Numbered from the stretch's first letter, positions 30,576 through 42,599 are shown. The stretch: 64,000 bases of DNA from Dryococelus australis (GCA_029891345.1 CM056998.1:171950332-172014331), one strand, 5' to 3'. Numbers and translations: made by a program. Notes: generated by a model not told the origin, from the letters alone.

Positions 30576-32173
30576 TGTAGTGAGTTACAGATTTTGGCAG
30601 CGCTAAGCAGATGTCTTCAGTGCTAATGGAGGTGAAGTGAAATGGTCATATAGCAGTGGCAGAATGCAAGGATGGGAGAAGCAGAAGTACTGTGAGAATA
30701 CCCACAAGCCAGCGGCAATGCCTGCCATGTTCCCCACATGCAAAAATTTGGAGTAATGCCGTTGAGAATTGAACCCAGTTTGCTGTGCTGCGTGGTTGGT
30801 AGTCTATGACATCAGCATAGCCTCCAGTAGATTGAAATATTGGAATAGGTTTAACTGTCAATTTGGAAATTGTTGGTAACGCAGAAATATCTGAGAAATA
30901 AACTCTTATGTCTACATTAGACTGTCATTGTGGAAGACAGTACCATGTGGGGAAATGATATTAGAACTGTATTGATTCCTGCCAAATAAGGCCTACACAT
31001 GGTGCTATATACAGATGATTTATGCACATTGTTTACTTTTTGACATACAGTTCTAAATTATATGGATCAGGCCATATGAAATCATTGAATAAAAAAAAAA
31101 TTGAAGCTGCACCATTTTTGGTTTTGATAAAAATTTGTTCCTATGTTACCTTATCCTCAAGGTGAAAGAAAAAAAAAACATTAATTTACATATTTACCTG
31201 CAATAATTGGATAATGGCAGCCATTTTTCATATACACTGCAAGCAGATTTCACAGATTTTGAAGTTGTACGTAACCACCCGTAACATTTTAATAAATCAC
31301 CTATTTTTGAGTTTTTAGTGTTATTTAAAAACTTATATGTGATACCATTACACACTGTATTTATTTTATAAAATACCTATTTGTATTTTCAAGATGGCTG
31401 CTATCTGCTTTCAGCATTCAGAGAACTGTTTTACCTCACTTTATACCCCATCCTGTTTCACCGAAGTTGCATTTAGAGAACTAATCTTTTATGTCCTTAG
31501 TGTCTCCAAATTGGGAAAAAATGATAATTTGCTGATTTCGAAGCAAAATAAAAATTATGTTGGGGGGACAAAATAAAAATATGAGTTTTTTTAATTAAAT
31601 ATACCCTTGATGAATATCTATATGGCACAAGTAGTCCCATTCTATTATTTTCACTCCTGTTTAGTCCACTGATCTTTGAAAAAACAAAAACAGTTCATTT
31701 TCAAATTTAATCTATGGTGCAATGTATAACCCCACTTCATTCAGAATGTGATTAATAGAATTGTTTCAAAGGAATGCAAATAAATGTGAATTACCTTTGC
31801 TTTAGTTGAAGAGAGTGCCAATATAAATTTTCCTTGTGCTGGCAAGTAACCTCAAAACATCAAAAACAGTTTCATGCTTATCAAATACCTAATCACTGCA
31901 CAAGTTAATTCATTCTAGCTGTGGTACCAACCAATAAGATTGCACTGCTATGTCTACATTTTAGTCTTCTTTTTATACATTTACAATTAAATTTTCACTC
32001 TAATTTATAGTCACTGTTTGTACACTTATACTAATATTTACAAATTTACAAATTCCATATTTATGGAGCAATGTCACTGAGTAGTATGTGCCATTCTCTC
32101 GATGAAAATCACTCATAACATTTCACTCAAGTTTGTTGCTTATGTTGTATTTTCTTCCATTGTATTTTACTAC
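30576..32173. other. AT-rich intergenic, nothing recognised
   Basis: No coding domain or clear repeat is visible. A few short open frames (for example 30646-30861 and 31394-31576) have no recognisable features. Confidence 0.6.
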
Positions 32174-32579
32174 CTAAAGTGATGACAACATTCTTAAAAT
32201 ATTCACTTGTTTCACCCATACCAATTCCTTTGTAAGTTTGAAGTGAGTGCTTAGGCCGTTAGGAGGAAAGAAAATGACATTGTACTCTTCTTCTCCCTCC
32301 ACAGTTTCTTTGCCTATAACAATTCTAATCCACCAGTCATCATCATCAATAAAGCACACATAATGTTCAGGTCTGGCAAAACAGCTTGTTGTGGTTTGGA
32401 TATGGGTACCATAAATAGTTCTGTGATGATTAGTATTGGTAGGCAGCAATACAATCTCCATCTACTGGAACAAAACCATGATACCGTCTTTTATTGGAAA
32501 TGATTTCAGCTTCTTGAAATTGCCTTTCAAGTAACTTCTGTTCACAAACAATATCTTCTGACTTCACAAAGAAAAATGT
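32174..32579 (-). pseudogene. Transposon-like gene, 3' part (split by BEL insertion)
   Basis: Minus-strand sequence continuing the gene at 37512-38149. It holds FFFVKSEDIVCEQKLLERQF, IISNKRRYHGFVP and, after a frame change near 32460, a C-terminal block (EHYVCFIDDDDWWIRIVIGK, FFPPNGLSTHFKLTKELVWV) ending near 32174. I recognise this as the end of a multicopy arthropod/cnidarian hypothetical protein family whose members are usually repeat-associated; no biochemical role is known to me. The BEL/Pao element inserted between the two parts. It is interrupted, so not functional. Confidence 0.65.
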
Positions 32580-32698
32580 TGTTGAATAAGTATTGCATAT
32601 TTATTTAAACGTTTTTGTACACGAGTTGATGTTGCCATACTACTGTTACACATAACAACTTGATAAAATTATGTCCTTGGAGAAAACAATTCTTAACA
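32580..32698 (-). repeat. BEL/Pao 3' LTR
   Basis: It shares CTACTGTTACACATA and GGAGAAAACAATTCTTAACA with 37393-37511, roughly 80% identical by eye. It directly follows the integrase remnant in minus-strand sense. Confidence 0.7.
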
Positions 32699-32845
32699 TA
32701 CTGCCCACCGAAAATAGTACATTTTCTACACGTTAGTTAATAATTAAGAATTTAAAAAATTACATCCACTTATAACTACATCACAAGACAAAGTGGGATT
32801 ATACAACACAGGTGATCTAGTTTAGGGGTAACTGACAATTTTTTT

Positions 32846-33783
32846 TTACAGGTATTTGCATAGTACATTTGTGGTCCTCAGAGTAACTACTCTCACAATA
32901 CCTTCTGTACCAGAATGAGTCTTCACAATTCTTGCTGTCTTCCACTGCAGGGAGGTAGGTTTGTGTCCTTCACCAGTACTAGCAAACCTTCCTTTACATC
33001 TGGTTCCACGTATCAGCAAAGAAAATATTACACTCACTTACAAAAGAAAAAGGGAATTTTAACAAAATATCTGATTTAAAATGATTATAAATTTAATAAA
33101 TAAATAACTGCAACCTTACAAGCTGCAGCAAAGGCATTTGGGGAAAGTGAAGAAACCAGCTCCAAGTGCACTTCCTTGGTGGACACACAGATGAACAAGC
33201 ATAGGTAGCTCTTCATAGACGTTGTCTTTTGTGTCTTGGCTTGTTTGGTTACAAATGGTCCACCAAAATGCACGCCAACCTTTAGGAATGAATAAATCTT
33301 ACAAAATCTAGATTCTGGCAGACTTCCCATGTGAGGTGCTTGAGCCTTGGGACTGCATTTAATACAATGAATACATTTGTGTATCTGCTGTCGAATGATG
33401 TGCCGAGCACTTAGAATCCAAAATTGTCTTTGAATTAGGGAGTGGGTTGTTTGTGGTCCTGCATGCAAGTAAGCAACATGAAAGAAATTGATGATTAGAA
33501 TTGCCAAATTACATTTGCCTGGAATCAAAATTGGGTGTGTGGCTCCATCATCTAATGACAAATGTTGGAATTTGCTGCCCACCCTGACAACACCTTGGGT
33601 ATCGAGAAAGAGGTGCAAACTTCTAAGAGTACAGGAACTTTTACCTCTTTTAAGTAGTTTAATTTCATCTGAAAGGTAGATTTTTTGCACAGAAAACCCA
33701 GAAGACCAATGCAGATTGAATTTCTTCATATGTCCGGTAGTGAGCTGTTGGATGTTTTTTTTTTTTTTTTTTTTGAAAGGCAT
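32846..33783 (-). pseudogene. BEL/Pao integrase, broken
   Basis: 33085-33783 contains the H2C2 zinc-binding domain (AYLHAGPQTTHSLIQRQFWI, HKCIHCIKCSPKAQAPHMGS) and the start of the catalytic core (VGVHFGGPFVTKQA, SYLCLFICVSTKEVHLELVS). A T/A-rich run near 33757-33773 codes for poly-Lys at the apparent N-terminus and may disrupt the frame. The C-terminal domain is in 32846-33037 (TSLQWKTARIVKTHSGTEGI, VRVVTLRTTNVL). Between the two, core sequence is missing or decayed, including the expected second Asp and Glu blocks. It is inactive. Confidence 0.8.
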
Positions 33784-33983
33784 ATCCAGCTCTGATAAGC
33801 CAGACAGTCACCCTTTTTGGGTGTGGTAAGGAAGAAAATGACTCCAACAATTTTACACCACCTTCCTGGTTGGATTCAGCAACAAGAACACATACCTGCA
33901 CTGGTTTGTGCTCGCAAGATTCAACTTGACAAAACACTTCTACTCAATTTGCAGGCCAATTTTATTTAGAGTCCTTCAACCAA

Positions 33984-34655
33984 TCAGGGCCATGAAACCA
34001 CAAGGTACTGTTCACCAACTGGTCTGGTCTGGAAGTGAACATCTTGATGCCAAATCTGCTTGGTTGTCTGCAGACGGCACATATCGCCATGCACTTGGAG
34101 CCACCAATGTTTGAACTGACACACTGTCTGCCACAAATGACTTGAACTTATGAGGAGAAGACTTAGGCCACAAGAGGACAGTGGTAGAATTTGTCCAAAT
34201 GAAGAGACCAACATCTGCTATCATGTTCACATGTAATAAGTTTATATATAGCTCCACAACGTGTCCAACAAGGCCCCAGAAAGCTGATGTCTTGGAATAT
34301 ATAATGTTTTTAGAAGTGAAACTTTGGATTTCATCATTACCAAGTGTACTGAAACCACACCTTTAGTATATACTACCCTAACATAAAGTACAGCAGCATA
34401 CATCTTCTTGGAGGCATCGCAAAAGCCATGCAACTGAATACTTGAGAAATCAATGGCCCAGACATACCTAGGAATTCTTACACCAGCTAAAGAATTCAGT
34501 GACCATTTAAAATGCAGCCATTTGTCAACAGTGTTGCTAGGAACAGGTTCATCCCAATCCAGCCCTAATGTCCAAAGTATCTGAAGTACCTTTAACCAGA
34601 CAACCACTAGGGATACCAACCCACATCTAACCACATGGATCAAACAGCCTAGCAT
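33984..34655 (-). pseudogene. BEL/Pao RNase H and connection region, broken
   Basis: 34242-34655 has the BEL-specific stretch after RT (VVWLKVLQILWTLGLDWDEP, VRIPRYVWAIDFSSIQLHGF, CDASKKMYAAVLYVR) with an RNase H Asp. 34012-34257 continues in another frame (LFIWTNSTTVLLWPKSSPHK, ADNQADLASR). Together they correspond to the Pao RNase H/peptidase-A17-annotated region. Frames switch near 34250. Confidence 0.75.
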
Positions 34656-34659
34656 TGGT

Positions 34660-35508
34660 TGACAATATGCCTCGCTTAGTTATGGGAAGATCAGGAACAC
34701 TCACATGATAGATGAACTCATCAGCTTCGGGGCACCAGTGCACTCCCAGTACCTTCAGGACAATGCTGGAGTCTCCATCAAAGCTGTGCAACACATCCTG
34801 TTACTCTACAGGGACACTGTCTAGAAGACTTGGGTTTTTCGAAGACTATTTCTGTAGCTCAAAGCCACCAATGCCAGGAGGGATACAAGCTCTGCCTTGA
34901 GAGCTTGGTCTGCTTCAAGTGATGCTGCTCCACATACAATGCTGTCAGCAAATATGTCATGCTGTAACACTTATGCTGCTATCAGATACAGATGTCCTTT
35001 ATCGTGAGCCAGCTGTTGCACAGTTCTGATTGCCTGGTATGGAGAGGAGGTCAGTGCATAGGTAACTGTTTAAATGATAAATCTGAATGTCTTCATCATG
35101 GGAATGTCGCCACAATATGCACTGATGCCTGCGGTCGTCGTGGCGAATGAGAATCTAACCGTACATTTTGCAGATATCTGCTCTGAAGATGACAGGTGAA
35201 ACCCATAAATAAAGGATGATTTCAGGTAGTTCCTTCTGAAGTTTGTGAGCAGCACTGAGTATGTTGTTCAATGAGACAAAGTTTGCTGTTTTTTCTGAGC
35301 CATCGAATACAACATTTACCATGGTTGTTGAACTTGTCTCCTTATGCACTGCATGGTGAGGAATAATGTGCACTGGTACAACACTGGGCTTCTGAGCATC
35401 ACTGGTCTCCACTGTGCCTGCGGCTTGGTATTCTGGTATGCTTATCAATGGTGCCATGTGACCCAGTACCTCATACTCTTCCATGATGGCCTCGTACTCA
35501 CGAGCCAA
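34660..35508 (-). pseudogene. BEL/Pao reverse transcriptase, broken
   Basis: 35155-35508 holds the RT fingers: VPVHIIPHHAVHKETSSTTM, VNVVFDGSEKTANFVSLNNI, then VIFRADICKMYG with the first catalytic Asp. The palm region that should follow (34660-35150) is present only as degraded sequence without a long frame; the YxDD box is not readable. The role would be cDNA synthesis. Confidence 0.75.
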
Positions 35509-35552
35509 TTTTGGAATCCTGCAAATCTTTGCTTCAAGATGTTTGAATCATG

Positions 35553-36298
35553 TCAAGGCCTGCTGTAGAGAGTCTCCATATTCAAGAGCAGACTGTCTAA
35601 ATGGCAGGTGAAGAATGTACCTACCATCTGGTGCCCTGGGATTCTGGGATGGGTTGTGACAAAATGGTCCTCACATTGCTTGTCGTCTTCTGAGATTAAC
35701 CCTAGCCTTAGGACCTCCTCAATCTCCCAGAACCTTCTGAGCTCCATGTCCAAGTTAGTTCATACAAGAAACGACACAGGTGTTACATGATTTGCACATG
35801 GTTCACAGGGGGTCTTTCCAGTCAGCACCCAACCAAAGACTGAATGGAATTCGTAAGGCTCACCTGGGATTTTGGCACCAGTCATATCTTCGCTAACTAT
35901 GTCAGCTGTCAGCAGTATATTAACTGGCCCAGGGACATTGAATGAGGGGTCTGCAAGTTTCAAGTCTGTAAGATGTGCCATACTCTCTAAAGCAATTGTT
36001 TAAGATGATATATGATGTTATTTTCATAAGAACAATTCCTCTTACATCAAATTGTTTTTCTCGGCAGTTATTGAAAATGACCTGGCCTTATTGAAAATGA
36101 CACTACACCTTTAACACCACACACTGAGGTTTGTCCAACACTTGCAACTTCTACTGCTTGATGGTGACGTGGCAAACACAACTTCTGCACACACTCTTCA
36201 GTGATGAATGAAGTCTGCAAGGCACCATCCAACAACACTCCTACAGTCTGAAAGTTTCCACTCCCATCATGCACATACACAAGTACAGTTTGTAACAT
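35553..36298 (-). pseudogene. BEL/Pao protease and protease-RT linker, broken
   Basis: 36068-36298 has the aspartic protease site region (VGVLLDGALQTSFITEECVQ), where the catalytic D-[ST]-G reads DGA. 35760-35981 has the conserved following block (LADPSFNVPGPVNILLTADI, YEFHSVFGWVLTGKTP). 35553-35753 has the RT-leading block (LRRFWEIEEVLRLGLISEDD). Three frames are used, so the polyprotein is interrupted. Confidence 0.75.
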
Positions 36299-36429
36299 GA
36301 CAGTATATTACTTTTCATTGTCATGGGAAACGTGAAGCACCTGCACTTTATCTTCAGACTCTGTACACGCCTGATCAGGTCCATAATTTTGTTTTGTGAA
36401 ATGAAGCAATGAATGATGTTTACCATTGC

Positions 36430-37266
36430 ACATTCTAGACAAACACATTCATGAAGTGTGACCTCCCTTTAGGCAATTAAAACAAGGTTTTTGCTCCTTC
36501 ATCAGTTGCACCCGGTCATCTGTAGATAACAACATAAACTTATCACAGTTGTAAATCAGCCTGCAAGGCATTCAAGTTCTCTCTAACCACACTAACGAAG
36601 CATGATAATGACTGGTGATGAGGTAACAGGCGGTACGTGTAGAATATTTTGCACATGTATGGTTGCGGAAATACGTATGCTGAATTTCTCAAGAACTGCC
36701 CAAACTACGTCTTAACTCTCTGAAGTTAGAGGTAAATTACACACACATACCTTCGATTCTCCCTTGAGGCAACCAGTGAAGTAGTGTAATTTTTAAACAT
36801 TTTTTAGAGACTCATCTTGATGTACTGTTGACGTAAACAGTTCTACTAACGAGGTCCATTCTGCCTTATTTCCACAGAAAACTGGCAAGGACAAAGGCTG
36901 CAAAATTGCACGTGGTTGGCCGCTGCGAACCCTTAACTCAGACTGCCTGGCTGTACACCAATTATACTCACGATGTAAATGTCAGTATAATATTTTGAAG
37001 TCATTGAAGGATGCTTTTAATGTTTCAATGCTTCGTATCTCCACATTCCATGAGGATGCACAAAATGCAAAATAGTTCGCTTGAAATTCTTGTTTCTTTG
37101 CTGATATTTCTTTAAAAGGAATCGTGAACTCTTCCAACTTTTCATGGTCATTGCGTGATTCATGTAACAAACTTCCAACTTCATTGATCTTCTCAATCAC
37201 GTAATTGAATATGATTAACTGAAGCTCGGTGGTAAGGGCAGCCATGACCACATTTTCGGCACACAC
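36430..37266 (-). pseudogene. BEL/Pao gag, broken
   Basis: 37266 starts a 94-residue frame (MCAENVVMAALTTELQLIIF) of helical gag-like sequence. Downstream, in other frames, come LPVFCGNKAEWTSLVELFTS (about 36830-36890) and a zinc knuckle CFNCLKGGHTS with MCNGKHH (about 36410-36490). This is the usual BEL gag order. A 5' untranslated stretch of about 125 bases separates it from the 5' LTR. Confidence 0.7.
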
Positions 37267-37392
37267 ATATTTTTGTTTATCGATTTCACTTCACCTCAAC
37301 AACACAAGAACAGTACGTTCATAACTTAATGAACATGATAACACCACGACATGATTGTTTACTATGTACATCCAGCTTCGGAGGATGAAAAA

Positions 37393-37511
37393 AGTTGAAT
37401 TAATATCACATATTTATTTAAACTTTTTTATACAAGTGTTGATGTCATCATACTACTGTTACACATACCAACTTGATAAAAAAACATTCTTGGAGAAAAC
37501 AATTCTTAACA
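37393..37511 (-). repeat. BEL/Pao 5' LTR
   Basis: Direct-repeat partner of 32580-32698. The gag start lies 127 bases downstream in minus-strand sense. Confidence 0.7.
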
Positions 37512-38149
37512 AATATTATTCCAGAAATTTAGCTTGAACAAAATTTTAACATTTCTTATGGCGATACATTGTGGTTTTCAGTGGTTCTTTGTAAACTAGC
37601 CTTTGTCACAAAATGTTTAACTGTACCTCTGTCACTATCATGTGGACTTTTGCCATGTGATGTGGTAAAAAGTGCCATTTAGCAGACAGACTGGAATCAT
37701 CTTTGTGCTTAGCCAGGTTAACTAAGTTTTTTTGGTATTGAGCAGCTGAACCATCACTAAAATAATACACTTTTGTCCAGTTTGTAAATCTGTCTTTCAA
37801 ATGTTGAAGCAGCATTTTCTGAAAGGTGTGAATAACTGCAGTGTTGTGTGTCAAATAGTCGCTGACAACACAAAAGGTTTTGCACTTTGTGGAATCTCTT
37901 TCTTTGTAATTTACAACAAATGGGTTTTAATGTGGCTTGTGCGGTAAACAATTGCAATGCCTGTACTTCATCTAGCATCACGAAAGTATAGATTTCTGAG
38001 AAATCTTCCAAAATTATGCACTCAGCAGAAGTAATATATTCTTTTTTTGATTTTAGAAATTCAGACTGATGTTTTTCTATTAAATAATAGGTTTTTAATT
38101 TTATAAACCTTTCCTTTAGATCAATTATAAACTCTTCCATTTTTCTCAC
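37512..38149 (-). pseudogene. Transposon-like gene, 5' part (split by BEL insertion)
   Basis: 38149 to about 37757 reads MEEFIIDLKERFIKLKTYYL and a block with ECIILEDFSEIYTFVMLDEV and LFTAQATLKPICC. After a frame change, 37606-37854 continues with THNTAVIHTFQKMLLQHLKD, VYYFSDGSAAQYQKNLVNLA and SAKWHFLPHHMAKVHM. Past 37606, in decayed frames, come KHFVTKASLQRTTENHNV and then the BEL element. The conserved pieces match a multicopy arthropod/cnidarian hypothetical protein family. An RNase-H-like Asp in YFSDG is tempting but unproven. Its 3' part is at 32174-32579. Confidence 0.65.
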
Positions 38150-38486
38150 TTAGGTGGCAAGCTCACAGCGGTCAGTTGACAAAAATTGTTTGTGCTTTAT
38201 TTCACTCGGTAGCTAATCTTCCTCACAGATGATTCTATCCATACATTATAAAAGTGTGGTACTATATTGTGTTAACTTGGTACATCTGATATTGTCAGGT
38301 TTACAGCCCTGCAGCCACCAGTCGTAAAAATGGAAGCTTCCCATGAGATGTAAATAAACATGTTACAGGCCAGATACGTTTGTATTGCAAGGAATACAAA
38401 ATTTGTGACAAGGGTGGGATTGTGTGTTAGTTATGTTATTTTCAGAAATGTTTATTTTTGTTTCTATCCTCTTTGTGATATCAAGA

Positions 38487-39427
38487 ATGTCCGAGTTTAA
38501 GGTAGAGAATTTCTTGCTGGAAGAAGACTCGTGGGACTCATATCTGGAAAGACTTGAGCAACTCTTCATTGCAAATGGCGTGGGAGATAAAGCAGATCAA
38601 AATAGGCACCATACAATACTTATCGTGTCAGTAGGGAAAGAAACTTATGAAATACTATGCAATCTGAGTGAACTTAAAAAGCCTCCTGAACGCTGTTATC
38701 ACAAGTTGGCAGAATTGCTGACCCACCATTTTTCTCCTAGGCTATCTGTCATTGCAGAGCGGCGTAATTTCCACAAAAGGGTTTAGCAAAATCAGGAAAC
38801 AGTTTCTGATTTTGTAGTTGGCTTATGAAAATTATTTTTTTTTGCAATTTTGGGACCTTTCTGGACTCTCCATTGCGAGACCAGTTTGTGATTGGGTTGA
38901 AAGATAAAAACACATCAGAAAGACTGTACTAGAGTCTGAAGACCTTATTTTGTAAAAAGTTGGTAAGTTAAGCGGTGTCATATGAGGCGGCTGCTGGCAA
39001 TGCATCTATGAATGCAGGACGGTCAAGAACAGAAAGGCTGCCACTGTTATCTTTGCCCCCGGTCAAAGACGAATCTTTCAACATCATGACGGCACACCTG
39101 CTGAAAGACAGTGGCACAAAAAGTATTAGTCAGTCTGTGTGTTTATGTTGTGGCAACTCAGGCCATTTTGTGCGGGATTGCAGGTTTCACAAGTATAAGT
39201 GCAACAACAGCAAGCAGTTGGGACACTTAAGGAGAATGTGTCCAAACATGCAGACAGGTGGCAAGCGAGACTCTGCCAGTCACAATTATGTAGTGTCCAA
39301 TCAAGAAAACCCAAACACAGAAACATCGGAAGAAGAATTGGCTTCATTGCTCCAATTACTGAAGCCTACAGCAAGACCACATGAAAATAGACAAATTGTG
39401 AATGACATACACAAACCTTTTTATTAA
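38487..39427 (+). pseudogene. Ty3/gypsy gag with two zinc knuckles, broken
   Basis: ATG 38487 opens MSEFKVENFLLEEDSWDSYL with gag capsid-like text (RLEQLFIANGVGDKADQNRH, ELLTHHFSPRLSVIAERRNF) to a stop at 38786. The second part, 38975-39427, has CLCCGNSGHFVRDC and CNNSKQLGHLRRMC, two CCHC-type knuckles; the second has Ser where a Cys is expected. A short broken stretch joins them. This is the gag of a Ty3/gypsy element of the K02A2.6-like type, plus strand. Confidence 0.8.
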
Positions 39428-40530
39428 CTATCAATCGGCATCAACTACAGTCTGCCTTAAGTCTTACACCAATGGTGTTATACATCCCTGTGGGACAATT
39501 AAGGTGCAGGTGAAGGGCCAACAAGAGTCAAAGGAGCAAAATTAGTTTGTAGTATCAAACGGTGGTCCTCCACTACTCAGCAAGGACTGGTAAGATGTTT
39601 TGGCATTGCCACGACCGGACCTCAATCACATCAGTGCTTCTACAAGAGGAGATCACATGTCAGTGAATGACATCGCACAGAAATACCCTACTTTGTTTTC
39701 TGGAGGAATTGGAACATTCACAGGTAGTAAGGTCTTATTGCATGTACAGGGGAACAAAACACCAGTCTTTCTCCGTGCCCAAAAAGTTGCTTTTGCACTA
39801 AAATATATTGTAAATGCAGAGCTGGACAGGCTTTTGAAGTTGGCCATCCTAAACAGGATGGTACAGTTCGAATTTGTGCAGACTTCAAAATTACAGTCAA
39901 CCCAAAGTTGGTAGTAGAACACCCTCCACTTTCTCAGGTAGATTGGTTATTCTCTAGATTACAAGGTGGTATAGAATTTTCAAAGATTGACTTGTTTCAG
40001 CAGGTTGACGAATTGTCGCAGGAGCTATGCACCGTAAATACTCATAGCTGACTTTTTAGGTACACGAGACTTCCCTACGGCATCATACCTTGCCCAGCTA
40101 TTTTTGAGAGGACTATGGAGCAGATCCTTCAGGGGCTAGATGGAGTGGTATGTTTTCGGAATGACATGTTAGTAACCGGGGCTTCCAAGGAGCAACATTA
40201 GAGAAACTTGCAGAATTTACTACAGTGACTGCAGGACTATGGTTTTATGCTGACTGAAAATAAATGTGTATTATTTAGTTCATCAGTGACGTTCCTGGGA
40301 CACATGATAGACAAAGATGGTTTTCACATGTGTGACGACAAGGTTGAAGCCATAGTAGGAGCTCCATGCCCCCAGGATGTAGAGCAGTTACGATTATGGT
40401 TGGGTCTTGTCAACTAATATGCTAAATTTTTGCCAGATCTTGCAAAAATATTGGCACCATTACATGAACTATTAAAAAAGAATTGCAAGTGGCCTTGGTG
40501 ACAAAAATGTAACGAGGTATTCGAAAAGCT
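39428..40530 (+). pseudogene. Ty3/gypsy protease and reverse transcriptase, broken
   Basis: 39600-39914 covers the RT N-terminus (YPTLFSGGIGTFTGSKVLLH, AELDRLLKLAILNRM). 39940-40530 continues in one frame with several stops: EFSKIDLFQQV with the first Asp, RYTRLPYGIIPCPAIFERTM, a degraded YxDD box reading CFRNDML, VTFLGHMIDKDGFH, and the thumb (LPDLAKILAPLHELLKK). A protease remnant is probably in 39428-39600 but its active site is not readable. Confidence 0.8.
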
Positions 40531-40537
40531 CAAGCAG

Positions 40538-40783
40538 TTGTTCACATCTTCACAGGTAATCACTTATTACAACCCAGATTTGCCAGTCAGGCTGGCATGT
40601 GATGCATCTCTATATGATGTGGGGGCTTTCCTGAGCCACGTGTTTCTAAATGGAGTAGAAAAACAAATTCCATTTGCATCTCGTACCTTGTCGTCCGTAG
40701 AAAGGAATTATTCAAAGCTTGTCAGAGAGGCCTTGGCCATCTCCCTCGGGGTAAAAGTTCTTCCAATACATATACAGTCCTAA
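40538..40783 (+). pseudogene. Ty3/gypsy RNase H, truncated
   Basis: Frame with VRLACDASLYDVGAFLSHVF, QIPFASRTLSSVERNYSKLV and REALAISLGV, the three N-terminal RNase H blocks. It ends in a frameshift near 40770; the later TDHQPL-type block is at about 40797 in another frame. Confidence 0.8.
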
Positions 40784-40880
40784 TTTAACCTTATTAACAG
40801 ATCATCAACCACTAATTCACATTCTCAGAAATCATTGTGGCATCCTGTAACTTGCAGCTAACAAGCTACAATGGTGGGCA

Positions 40881-41929
40881 GTGCTCCTTCAGGTTTTGAT
40901 TATACGGTGGAACATGTTACGGGTTCTGAGAACGGTATTGCTGACAGGCTGTCTCTTCCAGGTTCGGAAAATCGAGTGGCTCAGTTTTCGTATTTGCATG
41001 TTGTGGTATCTTGAGTTTCTGCCACTAACCCCAAAGGCAATAAGGATTGCATCCAAAAGAGATGCAGTTTTAAGCAAAGTGATTCTGTGCATGAGAAATG
41101 GTTGGTTCATGCAACCGACAGATCCACTCCAGCCATTTTGTACAAAAAGGAATGAACTAGTACTAGAAGAAGGGTGTTTACTCTGGGGGCACAGAGTCAT
41201 CATTCCAACTGCCCTGCAGGAGAGAGTCCTACATGTTTTTCACATGAGCCATTTTGGAATTTGTAAGATGAAGGCACTGGCTCTTTCATATGTGTGGTGC
41301 CCCCAATCAGATAGGACCTCGAAGGTTTCGTATCTGCGTGCCATCCATGTTTTGAAAATAAGTCGTTGCCAGACAAGTCAATTCTGGTGTGCCCTGGACA
41401 TGGCCAGATAGGCCATGGCAGAAAGTTCACGTAGACATAGCTGGGCCATTCATGGGGACAAATTTTTTTGTGCTCGTGAACAGTCACTCGAAATGGCCTG
41501 AAGTGTGTGTGCTTTCCAGTGTCACTTCCAATCCTGTCATAATCAAACTACGTTGGTGGTTTTCTATTTATGGTCTTCTCGAACAACTTGTTTCTGACAA
41601 TGGGGTTTGGTTTTCATCTCATGAATTTGACCAGTACTATAAAAACAATGCTATCAACCACACCTCACAACCCTACCACCTGGCCTTGCAGAAAATATGG
41701 TGAAAAATCTTAAATGCAAGCTAAAGTCTTTTGTTCAGTCCAGTGTTCCCTGAGTGTTGGGCTACCCCGTTTCCTCATGAATTACCTTATAACCCCACAT
41801 ACGGTCACATGGGAGTCACCCAGTAGCCTTATGTTTGGTAGGGTCATCCACAATAGATTCATTGCTTTCACCTTCAGTGTCTGTGACTGTTGCTGCTCAT
41901 CAAGTAGGTCATGTTATTTCCCTTTCTAA
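40881..41929 (+). pseudogene. Ty3/gypsy integrase, broken
   Basis: The connector YTVEHVTGSENGIADRLSLP lies at about 40900-40960. The H2C2 domain region is in 40881-41411 (LQERVLHVFHMSHFGICKMK) and the catalytic core in 41389-41703 (WQKVHVDIAGPFMGTNFFVL with the first Asp, LEQLVSDNGVWFSSHEFDQY with the second). The third catalytic block is disrupted by a TGA near 41700. 41714-41929 continues (PHTVTWESPSSLMFGR). Order and orientation complete the plus-strand gypsy copy. No LTRs were identified around it. Confidence 0.8.
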
Positions 41930-42104
41930 TCGCCGAGCTAAGTCCTTGGCTGTGAATGATCCAGTGGGATTCACAGTGTACACACACTGAAGGAAGAAAT
42001 GGGAGAAAGGAGTGGTTGTTCTAAAGTTGGGGCCCCTCATTTACAGGGTGCTGGCAGCTGATGGCTGAGTGGTGTAGAGACAGCATGTGTAGGACTGCGG
42101 TAAA

Positions 42105-42288
42105 CATGCCACGAGTATCCATTTTGACGACTGACTGTATGCGAATTGTCACATTGTTGCAAGAAGGCTGGCAACAAGTGGATGTCACCGCATGTGTTGG
42201 AGTGTGTCAAAGTGATGTCTCCAGAGTGTGGAGTCTGTTCCCAGAGATACAAACGGTTGCTGATTGACACTCGGATGGGACTCTCACG
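42105..42288 (+). pseudogene. Tc1-like transposase, N-terminal part (split by hAT)
   Basis: From MPRVSILTTDCMRIVTLLQE, the frame reads an HTH-type DNA-binding domain typical of Tc1-like transposases (EGWQQVDVTACVGVCQSDVS, RVWSLFPEIQTVAD), then a TGA and HSDGTL up to the hAT terminus at 42289. The gene resumes at 48122. Confidence 0.8.
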
Positions 42289-42599
42289 CAGGCGTGGCGG
42301 AACAATATTTTTTTAGGGGAGCATAAATTTTGGATTCAATAGTTTGGGGGTGGAGCTTCATTAGTGACAGCCTGTGGGTAAAATGAGCTGTGTGCTATGA
42401 ATTACCGATTCCCCTATTATTTCCGAGGGTCCTCCCCCAGAAAAATTAGGATTTAAGGTACAAAAAGGTGCTATTTAAGTGGTTTTTTAAAAATCTAAAC
42501 ATTGAATAAACAGCAGGCAGAAATTTTTATATTTTTAAAGATATAATTTCTTTGATTGAACAATTTTAACAAAGATACACTAACACATTGTGTTTGCCA

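Larger units (their letters stand above)
32580..37511 (-). mobile_element. BEL/Pao retrotransposon
   Basis: A 4.9-kb minus-strand element with 119-bp direct repeats at its ends (32580-32698 and 37393-37511), each beginning TG and ending CA in at least one copy. Flanks are AATGT on the left and AATAT on the right, a near 5-bp target duplication as expected for BEL/Pao. Gene order gag, protease, RT, RNase H, integrase follows the family. Frames are broken throughout. The LTRs are unusually short for this superfamily. Confidence 0.8.
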
